DNA of 64,000 nucleotides from Hofstenia miamia (Eukaryota; Xenacoelomorpha; Acoela): positions 1,556,398-1,620,397 of the forward strand of contig SCFE01000046.1 of assembly GCA_004352715.1 (NCBI GenBank). Direction: 5' to 3'. The position numbers and the translations under genes are program-made. The notes beneath the pieces were generated by a model, which had not been told where the DNA came from, ran no database searches, and saw only the letters and a list, made by a program, of their open reading frames with translations. Shown in pieces: positions 21,660 through 34,404 of the stretch (the stretch's first letter is position 1; each line of letters starts with the position of its first letter).

Positions 21660-24322
21660 TTAATTTACATTGAACATACTAACAACAATATGAGCTGTGT
21701 CCGTTTCAGATCTCGCAGAAACGCTTGCTTTTTCATTGTCAAGTTTCTGTTTCTTAGCACGGAGTTCTTCAAGCACCTTCTGGGCTTTTTCAATATCAAC
21801 ATCAACATTTTTCATTTCGAGTCTTAATTTAGCTGGAGTATGGCGTTTGAAGCCAATAGAGTCACGCACTGTCGCAGTTATATTGGCGTTTTCCACATTT
21901 TGTTGTTTCAGGGAAGCCGCATCCTCCGTATATTTTTTACTCGCATTTCTCACCATATCAATAAGATCAGCAGGTATAGCGAATTTCTCGTAATTAAAAG
22001 TATTAAAAAAATTCTTACTAATTCTTAGAGAATCGTAAGTATCTGCTAGAAACGAAGCTTGATATCCGGTTTCTGTCTTTTTCATATTTGAAAATCCGCT
22101 TTCAACATTCATATTTTGCGGGGAATATAAATGAGCGTTTTGAAGCAGTTCTTTAAGCGGTAGACATTTTTCAAGAATATTATTATCATGAAGAGCATTC
22201 AAGGTCTTTCTCGAGTCTTCGGCAACTCGCATTGCTGAGGATTCATTCTGGGTAACCGATGGATTACAATGCACAATTTTAGCCACTTTCACCAACTTAG
22301 CAATTACCAATTTCCATGTAGAAAATATAACTGTTACGGAGTAGGTCGTCACAAAGGTAAACCGAAAAACGCTTCATTGCAGTAGATAGCATAAATTCAT
22401 TTGACTTGTCCCAAATTTGTTTCACATAACTGATCTCTTTTTCACTCAAAGTATTTAAAGCGGATAATACAAAGGGATTTTGGCTGGAATATTGAAAATC
22501 CGTCTTTTGAGCCTTGAATAATTTTGCTTCATCATCATGAAACAATTTACTGTGATATATTTTATCTGAGAGATCAATGGAATGTCCCAATTTGGTCAAT
22601 ATCTTAGAAATATACTGAAGCAGTCGAATGAGAAACGAATGAATATCCAATGTTGGATCTTGACATTGTTTCGTAAAAATAATTAAGGTGAACTGCACAT
22701 TGATTGAGATGGACCAGTAGCATGTTTGAGCCGATATTTTTCAGAAGTTTCATATGCACTTCATCTCTAGCTGGTATCAATGATAGTAGTTTTTGTAAAA
22801 CAGGAAACTAATCGGTGATTGCTTCAACAGATGTATAAATACATAAGAAACGCGTGGCGAAATAAGCAGGTAGCGAGGGAAGTCCTAAGAAACTCTCAAC
22901 TTGATGCAAAAGTGACTGAGCTTTTGGTGATTTATTTATAAAGGCAGAAAGAGACGACATAAAATCCACAATTTTCGAAACTAATTCCGATTCAGCAGCA
23001 ACGTCCTTCGCAACCAAATTCGCCATATGTCCACTGCAACCCGGGAGGGACAATGGAATGTCCCAATTTGGTCAATATCTTAGAAATATACTGAAGCAGT
23101 CGAATGAGAAACGAATGAATATCCAATGTTGGATCTTGACATTGTTTCGTAAAAATATTTAAGGTGAACTGCACATTAATTGAGGTGGACCAGTAGCATG
23201 TTTGAGCCGATATTTTTCAGAAGTTTCATATGCTCTTCATCTCTAGCTGGTATCAATGATAGTAGTTTTTGTAAAACAGGAAACTAATCGGTGATTGCTT
23301 CAACAGATGTATAAATACATAAGAAACGCGTGGCGAAATAAGCAGGTAGCGAGGGAAGTCCTAAGAAACTCTCAACTTGATGCAAAAGTGACTGAGCTTT
23401 TGGTGATTTATTTATAAAGGCAGAAAGAGACGACATAAAATCCACAATTTTCGAAACTAATTCCGATTCAGCAGCAACGTCCTTCGCAACCAAATTCGCC
23501 ATATGCCCACTGCAACCCGGGAGGGGAACAAGATTAGGATAAACATACGTTATTTTCTTCACAGCTCCGCCACTCTTCCCTCGCATAGTACTACAATTGT
23601 CAGTCGTAACATATTGTACTTCCTCATATCCAATTTCGAATTCCTCTAATGTTTGTTGAAACGCGTTGAACACTGCATCGGCATTAACGAGCCGGAATTC
23701 GGACAAACTTTTAATGGAATTGTCCATTTAGCTGTGTTTCAAGTTGAATCGTCTTGAGATAATGTTCTTGTGTACATTGTCATTGAAGTATACAACCCAG
23801 ATTTCAAGCCTACATTTTTTATTATAGTACGATTCGTCCAGATGGAAGCCCACGCGACTTGCAGAAGACAGAGAACCAGCTAGTTGCTTTCGAACATACG
23901 GAGCAAAGGCTTTAGTTATAATATAAGTGGTTTTTGTTCTCCCACAATTGATACCACCAAATTGACTATCAGGAAACATAATTTTGTACAACCTGCGCTT
24001 ACGAGTAAAACAATCACTAGATTTCAGCGAAGCACAATCTACGATGATTTTTATGCAGTGATAAATTGTAGCCTTGATTATTTCTGTCTCTGATAGAACC
24101 GGCCAAAGCGGCGCCGATGTTGCAGGACACTTGGTTTCTATCAGGTGGGAAATTTTTGTGGCTGTCTTTCAATTCATGTTGTTTCAACAAATAGAGGCCA
24201 TTTGCGAAGTTCAGCTTACTATTGCAATATTTGCATCGTGCCGAGCATGGATCATTCGGCACGCCCATCGCCCAAGAATATTTAGTGGAATCACTGGTTG
24301 AGAAGCGACACTTGCCACCCAT
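21660..24322 (-). pseudogene. hAT transposase with BED-like zinc finger, broken
   Basis: On minus from 24322: a Cys-x2-Cys/His-x4-His BED-like finger (CKYC ... QHELKDSH) that binds TE DNA; then RVGFHLDESYYNKKCRLEIW (first Asp), VTTDNCSTMRGKSGGAV (second Asp), LVPLPGCSGHMANLVAKDVA, FLGLPSLPAYFATRFL; and at the C-terminus NVESGFSNMKKTETGYQ, matching the hAT dimerisation motif (ERxFSxxxxxxtxxR). The last third (21900-21670) is rich in Lys/Glu, with a coiled-coil look (DIEKAQKVLEELRAKKQKLD). The frame is cut by a TAA after LKHS, by frameshifts near 24010 and 22340, a TAG after EAITD, and a 476-bp duplication. Inactive. Confidence 0.75.
22575..23526. repeat. 476-bp tandem duplication inside the hAT transposase
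   Basis: Units 22575-23050 and 23051-23526 align at a constant offset of 476 bp with roughly six substitutions (for example AATAATTAAG against AATATTTAAG). The divergence argues for a real, somewhat old duplication rather than an assembly error. It repeats the transposase part from VAKDV to LGHSI. Confidence 0.9.
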
Positions 24323-25075
24323 TTAGATTAACTGAAATGTGAAATAATAATACAATTATTCAAGGAAACAAAATAGGATGTTAATGTAATCAAAATGGGG
24401 CTGCCCAATTTAAATTGGGCAAAGTGGTTGGCCTGATTTGGGTAAATTAAGAGTGATAAATTTTGAAATAAAATATGCACTCAAATGGAGGCCAGTCTCA
24501 TATTTCTACCTTATGGAAATGCCGTTTTATAGATTATTAAATTTTAAAAACTTTGAGGGATTTAAATGTGATCACCCTCAGCTGTCATTTTCTGATCTAA
24601 ATTTCTACTACAATTTTCTCAATGTTGAAAAACTTTGTAATTGATTTCAAGTTTGGTATCATTGGCATGGCTCCAATTGTAACTCACAAAATTCTTATTC
24701 GATTTTTTGAAATGCATGATTTGTCGACTGCCTTACATGAAATATGTAAATATTTGATTTAATACAAACTATTTGATTTTGAGCAGCATCTGTAGAGCGA
24801 TTATTTTCTGTTTAAAGAAAAATTAAGCAAATTCAAGATCCTCCTATTAGAGGATAAAAAACTGTAGAAATCATTTTTTGAAAATGTTTTATTAAATGAA
24901 CTGCAGGACTAATTTTATTTTTATAATAATATTACAAGCATCTTTCTGAAAAAAATCATCCCAGGGATTTCAAATATAAATAAATTTTTCATGGTTCATT
25001 ATTTATAGTAATTTGGTTACCTAAAAATATTTGCTTGCCTAGCTTTTGTATGCACGAGCCGCCATTGGTGCAAGA

Positions 25076-26220
25076 TCTTAATCATTTTGGGAAATTTAGT
25101 TTCTATGTAACACCCAAAGCTTAAATAAGCGTATTCTAGTGCTATTATGCAACTGAAACTATAACTACCCAACTGATTTGATTCAGATAAACAAACTGAA
25201 ATTTAAATAAATAACTGAATTGCAAACATAACTGAAACTATACGATTTAATTGCAAAAACGTTTGCAAAACGAGGCAAATTTGGTAATATCAATTTCTTT
25301 GTCAGTCCATGAACCGCCTGTATCGGATGTGCGCAACATGTTATCGCACAATGTGTAAATCAAGGCAACAAGAATCTAAAACTTAACTGAATCAAAAGAA
25401 AAATATTATTTCTATTCAAAACACAATGGAGCGGTTGAAAACTATGTTAAAAATTTGATCATAGAATTGGAAATAGTTTTTATTTAACCGTCCTTCACAA
25501 AAATATTTTAAAAATTTGGTTGCCTTTTTAACGATTGCTCGTCTCTCTTTGGATTAATGTTTGGGTGCTTGTACAGCTTAAATATAATAGCGAACTATGG
25601 TGTTCAATCCAATCTGAATAAATTAATCAAAATTATTCAGAAAACGTACAAAGATCTACATATAAATGAAAAAATAATAATTTTTGTAAAGCGAATTATT
25701 TTTGGATAATCATAGAAGAGTGAAAGGCTTTAAATAAAATCTACTACTAAAAGAGTTGAGATAAAGAGAATTTCTACAGTGAACTTGTTAAGACATTGAA
25801 AACATCAAAGATATTACATTGTTTGAATAAAGGTCACCAGAAAAACTAGTTCATCTTTTTACTATTAAAATGCACAAGTCTACTTGACAAAATTTTTCAT
25901 TGGCAGTTTGATTTTCATAGCAGATTATTTCCAATTTACAAACACTTTAGGCATAATACACATGGAGTTCCTCAATAAATTTATCTGTTGAATGCTTTGA
26001 ACTTATCATTTCCTTGCACTTCATGTATTAATGAATACTAATCACCTCATTGTTTAATTTTTAATGAATGCTAATCGAAACACGCCGTTTTTATGTTTGA
26101 AATTGCCGCGTCACCCGAATACTTTTTCTAGGAAATCTAATTGATTTTGTTTGAATCAGTTCTAGCGTAAATAACGGACAATTGCCGCGAGATAATTATT
26201 AAGAAAAGCAAAATGATCTT
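25076..26220. other. Intergenic, nothing recognised
   Basis: AT-rich, no supported ORFs or TE ends. Confidence 0.5.
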
Positions 26221-26333
26221 CACATGATTTGTATACAAAAGTTTGCCTATCTGTGAGGTCACGTTGCCAGGAGTTAGTGGCTATCAACGGGCAACATTTT
26301 GAACATTTACGGTAATAAATTCTAGTGCATCTT
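26221..26333 (+). mobile_element. Fragment: 3' tail of the mariner-type element found at 26774-29559
   Basis: About 113 bp nearly identical to 29324-29430. In one frame both read KVCLSVRSRCQELVAINGQH, the C-terminal tail of a DUF4817-type transposase (SRCQxLVxxNGxHFEHL). A second, more fragmentary copy of the family. Confidence 0.7.
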
Positions 26334-26934
26334 AATGATAATGAAATATATTTATAGTTATCAAATATGAACCAGAAATATAGATTGAAAATGCCTAATT
26401 TTCTATTACATTTCGAAAATAGCATTAAACTACATGCTTCATACTGTCTCTGTTTTTCTGATAGACATACAACGATATATCATCTAAGTTAGTAAAATTT
26501 TATTGCATATTGAACCAACACGAAGTAATCTAAGTCATAATTGAAACTATTTTGATTTTACTATGAAATTATCAACACCATTTCAAAAGATTCATATAGC
26601 TGGTAGTCTTGATAGATTGAGATCCATTAATGGATTGATCTGCTTATGAAAGAAAAATCAAAAATTCTTTGGATTTAAAATCAAAATTTGAATGACTATT
26701 GTAAAGCATGATATTAATTCGAAGGTTCACCGTTATCAACTCTGTTATATGTTGTGTTTGTCTAAATTCGATACACAGAGTGTCCAAGAACTATGTATGC
26801 AGTACTATTAAACCACTTCTATGCATTTTGTTGTTGTGCATTATTTGCAAAGTTAATTTGCAAGCGCTTTTTATTTTATAAATCATGGTTCATGGCTGAT
26901 ACTGGACGTGTCACCTTACATTCGATGAACGTAA

Positions 26935-27660
26935 AGGCCTGTCTTAACTACATGATTTAATCGGTCTGACTTTATCGGCCCGATTAAATTCTGTAGTTAA
27001 GACACAGCTTCAACTTTGTCACCCGACTTTGTTCGGAATTTGTGGAAAGCAAAACTTGTTCCGTCTTAACTACCCAACTAAATCGGTCCGACTTTTTAAA
27101 TGTATACATTAAAATATATAACTGATACTGTATTTAATCTCAAAATTTTTTTATTGTTTTTTAAATAGCATCATTGGTATAGCAAGGGAAAAACAAGGAG
27201 AACATGCCTCTCAAAAAGTCATTAAATGTGAAAAAAATATTGAGGTCATATCCAAGCCAGACCCATTAATAATACGGAATGATTGATTTTAATAGACTGC
27301 GCAGTGCTTAACTAAACATCATCAACTGATAATCCAATGAGTGAAATAGAATGATAGGGTTCAATAATTTTTCGTGCTACATAAAGGCTATTGAACTCGT
27401 GAGAAAAAACATCTTTGTTTGTTTGTTTTAATGGCTAATTTGAACTACTACTTAAAATGTTAAATTTACTATATATATATNNNNNNNNNNNNNNNNNNNN
27501 NNNNNNNNNNNNNNNNNNNNNNNNNNNNNNNNNNNNNNNNNNNNNNNNNNNNNNNNNNNNNNNNNNNNNNNNNNNNNNNNNNNNNNNNNNNNNNNNNNNN
27601 NNNNNNNNNNNNNNNNNNNNNNNNNNNNNNNNNNNNNNNNNNNNNNNNNNNNNNNNNNNN

Positions 27661-27696
<36 letters not shown>

Positions 27697-28469
27697 CACA
27701 ATATGTTTTACTCCAATTATGAAATTCTTAATTTTTTTCATCTGATATTTATTAAAAGCGTATTTTCGTACTTTCTTGTTTCATTAGCATGTTTAGCTGA
27801 TGTTTAATTTGATTTATGTAATTGTTAAAATTTTCAAATTGTTAGTTGTAGCTTAACTACCCACATTTTAAGAATAATTTTGATTGGAGAAAACAGTAGA
27901 AATTCAATTGTTTTGCGCATCACATCAAGGGACTTTATAAGATTATAGCATCTATTAAATATATGATTTCATAAAACGCGGCGTTCGAAATCATAATGGC
28001 ATGTGTAAATATCTATCGAGTATGTTACCAATAATGATGAGATTGGAAGTTCAACGGTAATTATCGACAAGTGGTGGATTTGGAATTAAATTCTTTGTTT
28101 GTTTTTTAATAATTAAAGTTATATAACCTATTTTTATTGATTTCATTATATAAAATTAGTAAAATTTGGGTGTTTAGAACACCCAACAAAAAAGTTGGGT
28201 GAATGGAATAAATTTCGTTTTAACTACACGATTTAATCGGGCCGATTAAATCGTGTAGTTAAGACGGAGCAAATTTACATTCCACAAATTCCTGACAAAG
28301 TTGGATGAAAAAGTTGGAGCTGCGTCTTAACTCGATTAAATCGTGTAGTTAAGACGAAATTTATTTAATTCCACTACCTTTTTTATTGGGTGTTATAAAC
28401 ACCCAAGTTTGCATTCCACAAATTCCTGACAAAGTCGGCCCGATTAAAACATGTAGTTAAGACAGGCCT
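26935..28469. mobile_element. Foldback/PIF-Harbinger-like non-autonomous element
   Basis: TIR AGGCCTGTCTTAACTACATG at 26935 and the inverted copy ending at 28469, flanked by TAA on both sides (26932-26934, 28470-28472). TAA is a 3-bp TWA-type duplication as in PIF/Harbinger. The ends are compound: blocks of GTCTTAACTACxxGATTTAATCGG in both orientations recur within the first 190 bp and the last 280 bp, with the word ACATTCCACAAATTCC(T)GACAAAGT twice on the right. No transposase. It interrupts the mariner transposase between the Arg and Lys codons of DERK. Confidence 0.75.
27481..27660. other. Assembly gap (180 N) in a TA repeat
   Basis: Flanked by (TA)n at both sides; probably a collapsed microsatellite within the foldback element. 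Confidence 1.
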
Positions 28470-29559
28470 TAAGAAAACTTAAAAGTGGTACTTTAAGCAT
28501 GGAGAGCCACATTCCCATCAGTCAACAACGCGAGATACAATTTGCAGAATTCGGGACAAGTTCAATACAGAAGGAACAGTTGGCAGTCGTCAAAAGTCTA
28601 CTGGTCGCCGGAGAACAGCAATGTCAGGTGACAACATCAATTTAGTTAGTAGTGCTTTTCTTTATATCTGAACTTATCAAAATCGACCATACAGAGAATT
28701 GCTTAAGACCGAGGTATCAAACAATATCGTTCAGTCCTTTTACATACACTCAACAAGGATGAACTTCGACAGACGCTTACAATTTGCAGATTGCTGCTGG
28801 TGGCAAATTCCCTAACATGATTGTGTGGTCTGATAAACGAATTTTAAGTTGAATGGTCGATTCAATCGACATAAAAGGATATACTGGTCTGAAACCAACC
28901 CAAATGAGATTCTTGAACAGATGCAAAAGTAAATACTTGGGCAGCAATTTTACCTCGCGGATTGATTGGCCCTTTCTTCATCGAAGTGACGGTGAGTGGT
29001 GTCAAGTATCTGGAGCTTCTTTGTACCTATATTACTCCCGCAATCAAAGCTTAGTATTCAAATGTATTGTCACACTTTCAGCAGAATGGGGCGCTGCCTC
29101 ACTATGTACTTTGTGCCAGAGATTATTTGGATGAAGGAATTGGTTTGGATATTAAAGCATGGATCAGTCGCCGAGGTTCAACCGAATACCCTCCAAGAAG
29201 TCCAGAAATGACTCGACTATTCTTTTTTTCTGGGGGTGATAAAAAATGATGTCCACAAGGATCCGCGTCTACGATCAATATAGGAGTTGCGAGATAAGAT
29301 TGTCGCATGTGCTACAGAAATTCCACATGATTTGTATACAAAAGTTTGCCTATCTGTGAGGTCACGTTGCCAGGAGTTAGTGGCTATCAACGGGCAACAT
29401 TTTGAATATTTACGGTAATAAATTCTAGTGTTAATCTGTGTAGATATTCGTTTATTTCCAATTTTGTTCTTTTTATTGAATATTGGAATAATGAATAACA
29501 CATTAGTAAAATATAAAACATTTATAATGACTGCCTACAAAGTTCTGGGACACCCTGTA

Positions 29560-31943
29560 TTTAGATAAATAGAAAACATTACATAAACTTACATTTAACT
29601 AAGGCGAGCAAATCAATGCTTTTTTGCCAGATTTAATTAGGACAATAACTCTATTACAATCCCTCCTAATGAAATTTCAACTATCAAGAAAGCTAAACTG
29701 TCAGCTTCTGATAACTCTAAACTTCATGGGTTATCTGCATATGTCCATTTTTCCCTATATTTTTATTTTTTAATATATGAACTCGTAGTTTTTCTGAACT
29801 TTATTTCCGTGCTGTTACCGCTATGCCTAAATCTAGCGAATCAGCATAGAATAATTCAAAGCTTTACAATCAGATTGTTGTTATCTAAATTGGCAAATAT
29901 TGGGATTGAGTTACTGAAGTAAGCATATTAGCACAGTTGAGATCGTTTTCAATTCGCGTATATGCCAGGATACAGAATACTCGACGGTATTCTATGTCTA
30001 AAATTTTCCTGTAAGGAACTTGATGATGTCAAATGCTCACAATCAAACACCGTCCTAATGGATATTTAGGTTTTACATGATTTTTATTAAGACTTGCTTT
30101 TAAAATTTTCAAAACGATTTTTGAACATAGGAAATACAATGATCAACGCAGCAAATTATATTTTGTTTATAGACAACTTGCAACGATTTACAACTATTTT
30201 GTAAACTCAAATAAAGCTTCAATATGAATTTGAATGGAGAAAGTAATCGAAACGTTGATAAGCAACAATTTTTTATACTTAGTTATTTTGCACAGACAAT
30301 AAAGAAATTATTTTTATGAATTATATCAGAGATGCGATCTCGAACTCGGAAACCTCGATTATTTGAGCTCGACCTCGGTATTGATGATGCACATTTTAAT
30401 CGAGGTAGAGGTCAGATAGGTATTTACACAAATTGTACAAGGTTGGATCCAGAATAATAAATAATGTATATATGAATATTATGCTTCACTAGACAGACCA
30501 AAATGCCGACATGTAAAATACTACTCAAATACATCTGGTTTAGACACTTTGTAGTAAATGTGATTAAAATTTCACTTTGTTATTGGCAACTTTATGTCAT
30601 TGGGTTCAAGCTAACCCCATGACATCATTATAAATATTAAGAAAAACTTCGATGTTAATCTTATCATACTCCTTAAGAAAATACTTGTTTACAAAGTTAA
30701 TAAAATAGTGAACAAGGAAAGTAATTAAAAATGTTTTTAATCATATTTTATAAAACTAACTATAGAAAATTCGTTTGTATCATTATCATTATGATATCAA
30801 GAGTAGTGTTATGCTTGCTTAACATCTACAATGATATTCTTTAAAAATAATGTAAAGTAATATCTGATATCATCAAAAAGTCATAATAAGTCATTTATAT
30901 TCACAAACTGGTGTGAAATTTAAAGAGTAGGTTCTATTATTGAAATGCATAAATTTAACCATCATTTATTATATTGCATGACACTGTTTTAGAATAGCAT
31001 TGAGTGTCAACAGTAAGAGATGCTACAACTGTTGCTATTACAGATGACAGTACAGATGTACAAATTTTCTTTATTGCTAATACAAACATGGAAAGAAATT
31101 CTATCTATCTATCTATTTTCATTAAAACTGCAGCCATTTCTGCTTTGCTAGTCAAAGCAAAAATTGATGCAGACAGAACTAGAAATGTCAGAAAATTCAA
31201 ACCATTTACTCCTTATATTGATATTACCAACATCATAAGTCCGGTATCTAAAAATAAACTGAATCAAATTTTCTTGTGTAATTCATTTGAATAATATTCA
31301 ATTCCATTTTATGTACGATTATTATTTTCCAATTGATTGTTGCTGTGCAATTTTTTGTTGCAGGAAACATGCATGATTTAATTATCTAGATGTAAGAGAA
31401 ATACGCAATCAACACATAACAATGTATGAAATTGACATCAAGAAATACATTGATTCATAAATTGATTTTTTGAAAATCATGAAGCAAAGAATGATTGAAA
31501 AATTGTGCAACAAAAAAATTGCGGGGTCGTAGGGGTGCAACCCCCGTTTACACTACAGGTTATTTCTTATATTTATATACTTTTGAAATGCACTAAGCTA
31601 GCATAGCAATCACAACAATGGAATAAATTTAACTATCAGTTCATTGTCCATCATAAAGTGCACACATTTGAAATTAGCACATTATAGTACTTTTTCTGAG
31701 CAGCTATTCAATCACTAATTACCATGTAGTGTTTGTAAACAAAATTAAGTGAGATTATGAAGGAGATACTAACTGGATTAAAATTTCCTATGCTATTGTC
31801 TAAGAGTGCAAGTAAACAAGTTGTACGTGTACGTAGAATATTGTCTTGTTATGGCATTCCTGTTTCTGTGGCCAAAGGAAAACTAAAACTATGTCTGATA
31901 GTACTTTTTACAAGGAGTGGGCAGTATATATATATATATATAT
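29560..31943. other. Intergenic, nothing recognised
   Basis: AT-rich. Frames at 31004-31294 and 31757-31920 have no recognisable domains. A CTCGA-rich stretch at 30325-30420 is the only local compositional feature. Confidence 0.45.
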
Positions 31944-32155
31944 NNNNNNNNNNNNNNNNNNNNNNNNNNNNNNNNNNNNNNNNNNNNNNNNNNNNNNNNN
32001 NNNNNNNNNNNNNNNNNNNNNNNNNNNNNNNNNNNNNNNNNNNNNNNNNNNNNNNNNNNNNNNNNNNNNNNNNNNNNNNNNNNNNNNNNNNNNNNNNNNN
32101 NNNNNNNNNNNNNNNNNNNNNNNNNNNNNNNNNNNNNNNNNNNNNNNNNNNNNNN
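31944..32155. other. Assembly gap (212 N) after (TA)n
   Basis: Preceded by a TA run; followed by the start of the second PLE. Confidence 1.
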
Positions 32156-32157
32156 GT

Positions 32158-33725
32158 ATATTAACAAAATGAATGAGATCCTAAATGATTCGACTAAATT
32201 TAAAGAAATAAAGCCTGATGTTCGTATTAAAAAAGATTATTTTATTTATATTGAAGAAAAGTTTAATAGATTTATTCTAGATATGAAGAAACGTAATGAA
32301 ATTAGTAACGAAGATTATATTAAAATTAAAAGTTGTGGATCAATGCCAGCTAGAATATATGGTTTAGCAAAAATTCACAAAGATGAATAAAATCCTCCTT
32401 TCCGCACGATTTTGTCAATGATAAATTCTACAAAATATAACTTAAGTGTATGTTTAGACGATCTCATTAAGAAATTTATACCATCAAAATATAATTTATC
32501 AGATACTTTCAATTTTACAAATATTCTGAAAAATGTGTTCAATGAAAAATCAGATTCCAAAATTATGGTTAGCTTTAATGTGAAATCCCTTTTCACAAAT
32601 ATTCCAGTCACAAAAACGATTAATCACATATTAAATGTGATTCCAAAAGATACTTTGCCAATTTCTCACAGTTCTCTTAAAAGACTCCTTGAAACGGCAT
32701 GTTTAAATACTTCGTTTTTGTTTAATGGACATATATATAAACAGATTGATGGAATGGCTATGGGTTCACCCCTGGGCTCTACAATGGCTGGTTTCGCAAT
32801 GGATATAATTGAATCTGAATTTGAAGGCAATGAATTTCTATGCTATCATAGATATATTGATGATGTGTTTGCTGTATTTCACAATCAAAGAGAAATTGAC
32901 GACTTTTTTGACTTTATAATCAATTACCTGAAATATAATTAGAACAAGAAAAGGAGAAGATAAATTTTTTAGATGTTACTGTAACAAATCTTGGAAGATC
33001 CTATGAAACTGAAATATTTATCAAGAAAACTAACAGCGGTCTTTACATTCAATTTGATTCTTATTGTGATCCAAAGCATAAGTTAAATACAATCAAATGT
33101 TTATGTCAAAGATTTATCAAAATATCATCATCATATTAGAAAATTAAAAATTCCTTAGATCAATTATATGACATGTTTCGTGAAAATGGATATCCACATC
33201 ATCTTATAAAAAGAATTGTAAATCAATGTTTATTAGCAACTAATCATGAAAAATCTGATGAAGATATAAAAGAAACTAAAAATATATATATTGTAAATTA
33301 CCATTCGTTCAAAATAATACAATTCAATTGAAAAATAAGCTACGATCATTTAATACAATTTGAAAATTTACATAGATTATTCCAATATTCCAATCATTCA
33401 AAACATTACATTTAATTCGCAACAGAGACCAAGTTTCGAAAGGATTGGCTTCATCATTAGTGAATAAATATACTTGTGATGATTGTAAGAAATCATACAT
33501 CAGTGAAACATCCGTCACTTTGATACGCAAGTCAAAAAGAAAATCGATGGCCATTTAACATCAGAAATTTTTAATCACATTCATAATATCAACATTGAAA
33601 ATTTTAAGATCATTAGAAGAACAAAATATACAAAAATTGCAGAAGCCATTGAAATTAACAACATCGACAAAACAAAGTTATTAAATAAACAAATTAATCC
33701 AACTAAGTATTTATATTTATTATAG
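32158..33725 (+). pseudogene. PLE reverse transcriptase plus endonuclease, broken
   Basis: N-terminal RT: SCGSMPARIYGLAKIHK, TAA, then PPFRTILSMINS (canonical RPI.S). Palm: MVSFNVKSLFTNIPVTKTI (motif A; the family has FDV, so the catalytic Asp reads Asn), IDGMAMGSPLGSTMAGFAMD (motif B), HRYIDDVFAVF (motif C intact). After a frameshift INFLDVTVTN, KKTNSGLYIQFDSYCDP and ENGYPHHL (thumb). Endonuclease remnant: YTCDDCKKSYISETSV, where the active-site YIG is YIS, and ending KIAEAIEINN. At least three stops or frameshifts. RNA-dependent DNA synthesis would be blocked by the motif A change alone. Confidence 0.8.
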
Positions 33726-33782
33726 ATTTCATTTTATAATTTTAGTGTAGTTTATATATTGTAAAAATATTTTTTCCGCAAA

Positions 33783-33834
33783 TTATTTGCTGATGATGAT
33801 TATATAATATAATCGAAACGTTCAAAGTGTTTTC
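33783..33834 (+). ncRNA. Hammerhead ribozyme-like motif, PLE copy 2
   Basis: Stem I strand TTTG (33786-33789), core CTGATGA (33790-33796), one extra T, stem II GATTAT/ATAATC with loop ATAAT, GAAA (33815-33818), palindromic ACGT as stem III, U17 at 33822, then CAAA pairing with TTTG; after a 3x3 loop TTT/AAA pairs again. The core is intact. The same motif recurs at 34353-34404 in the duplicated segment. Confidence 0.65.
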
Positions 33835-34352
33835 CTGTTAGAATGTATTCATTAAGTAAACATTCAAATATATATATATATATACATTAGGGATGTGCCG
33901 GAATCCGGTGAAATTTAACTTGTTTACTTGATTTAAAAATGGAATTTTCGAGGATAAAGCTATATTTTTTCTATGATATGGAAGTTGACAAGCAACAAAC
34001 CAAGTTTTTCTGACCTATCAAGACGTACGCTATTTAGTATTTATTTATTTTCATCGGTTTAAGGTCGATGTTAATTGAGCAACCAAAAGTCATATTTTTT
34101 CTGTTGGTTTATTTTGCAGTCTGCTTAAAATTAGTTTTTGGAGCTGAACTGCAGTTAAATAGAAGAACNAATTTTAAGATCATTAGAAGAACAAAATATA
34201 CAAAAATTGCAGAAGCCATTGAAATTAACAACATCGACAAAACAAAGTTATTAAATAAACAAATTAATCCAACTAAGTATTTATATTTATTATAGATTTC
34301 ATTTTATAATTTTAGTGTAGTTTATATATTGTAAAAATATTTTTTCCGCAAA

Positions 34353-34404
34353 TTATTTGCTGATGATGATTATATAATATAATCGAAACGTTCAAAGTGT
34401 TTTC
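34353..34404 (+). ncRNA. Hammerhead-like motif, duplicate of the 33783 motif
   Basis: Offset 570 copy of the motif at 33783-33834, no differences seen. If the duplication is an assembly artefact this is not a separate locus. Confidence 0.5.

Larger units (their letters stand above)
20545..25067 (-). mobile_element. hAT transposon with 8-bp target duplication
   Basis: TIRs CATAGGCGGCTCGT (20545) and, reverse-complemented, CAATGGCGGCTCGT (ending 25067). They are followed on both ends by related GGCAAGC-rich subterminal sequence. Flanks GTGTAAGA (20537-20544) and GTGCAAGA (25068-25075) are an 8-bp target duplication with one C/T difference, the length diagnostic for hAT. The 4.5-kb body encodes a BED-finger hAT transposase on minus. 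Confidence 0.9.
26895..29430 (+). pseudogene. DUF4817-type transposase, interrupted
   Basis: Blocks in order: HLTFDERK (26920 area, N-terminal HTH domain), then after the insertion ICRIRDKFN; RIYWSETNPNEILEQMQ; TWAAILPRGLIGPFF; QQNGALPHYVLCARDYLDEG (family QQDGAPPHY, so the second catalytic Asp reads Asn); SRRGSTEYPPRSPEM (third catalytic position, family PPRSPDLTPLDF; here the first D is E and the LD pair is changed); tail CLSVRSRCQELVAINGQHFE. Stops and frameshifts are many. With two catalytic positions altered, it cannot be active. Reaction when intact: DDE/D cut-and-paste into TA. Confidence 0.75.
26774..29559 (+). mobile_element. IS630/Tc1/mariner-superfamily element (DUF4817-type), split by insertion
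   Basis: TIRs: left CACAGAGTGTCCAAGAACT (26774) and right, reverse-complemented, TACAGGGTGTCCCAGAACT (ending about 29559), both continuing TxTGTAxGCAGT. Without the foldback insertion (26935-28469) the element is about 1.25 kb. Transposase start LTFDERK lies before the insertion and KHGEPHSHQSTTRDTICRIR after it. Further on come WAAILPRGLIGPFFIE, HFQQNGALPHYVLCARDYLD and SRRGSTEYPPRSPEMT. Confidence 0.85.
32156..33840 (+). mobile_element. Penelope-like element, second copy
   Basis: RT, decayed GIY-YIG-type endonuclease, then a hammerhead-like motif and (TA)n at 33870-33883. Same order as the first PLE but plus strand and a different subfamily. The 3' 569 bp occur again at 34170-34738. Confidence 0.8.

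Noticed and set aside
31004-31294. 96-codon plus frame near 31 kb as a host gene
   Set aside because: No domain, no splice context or flanking exons; length is within chance for this composition.
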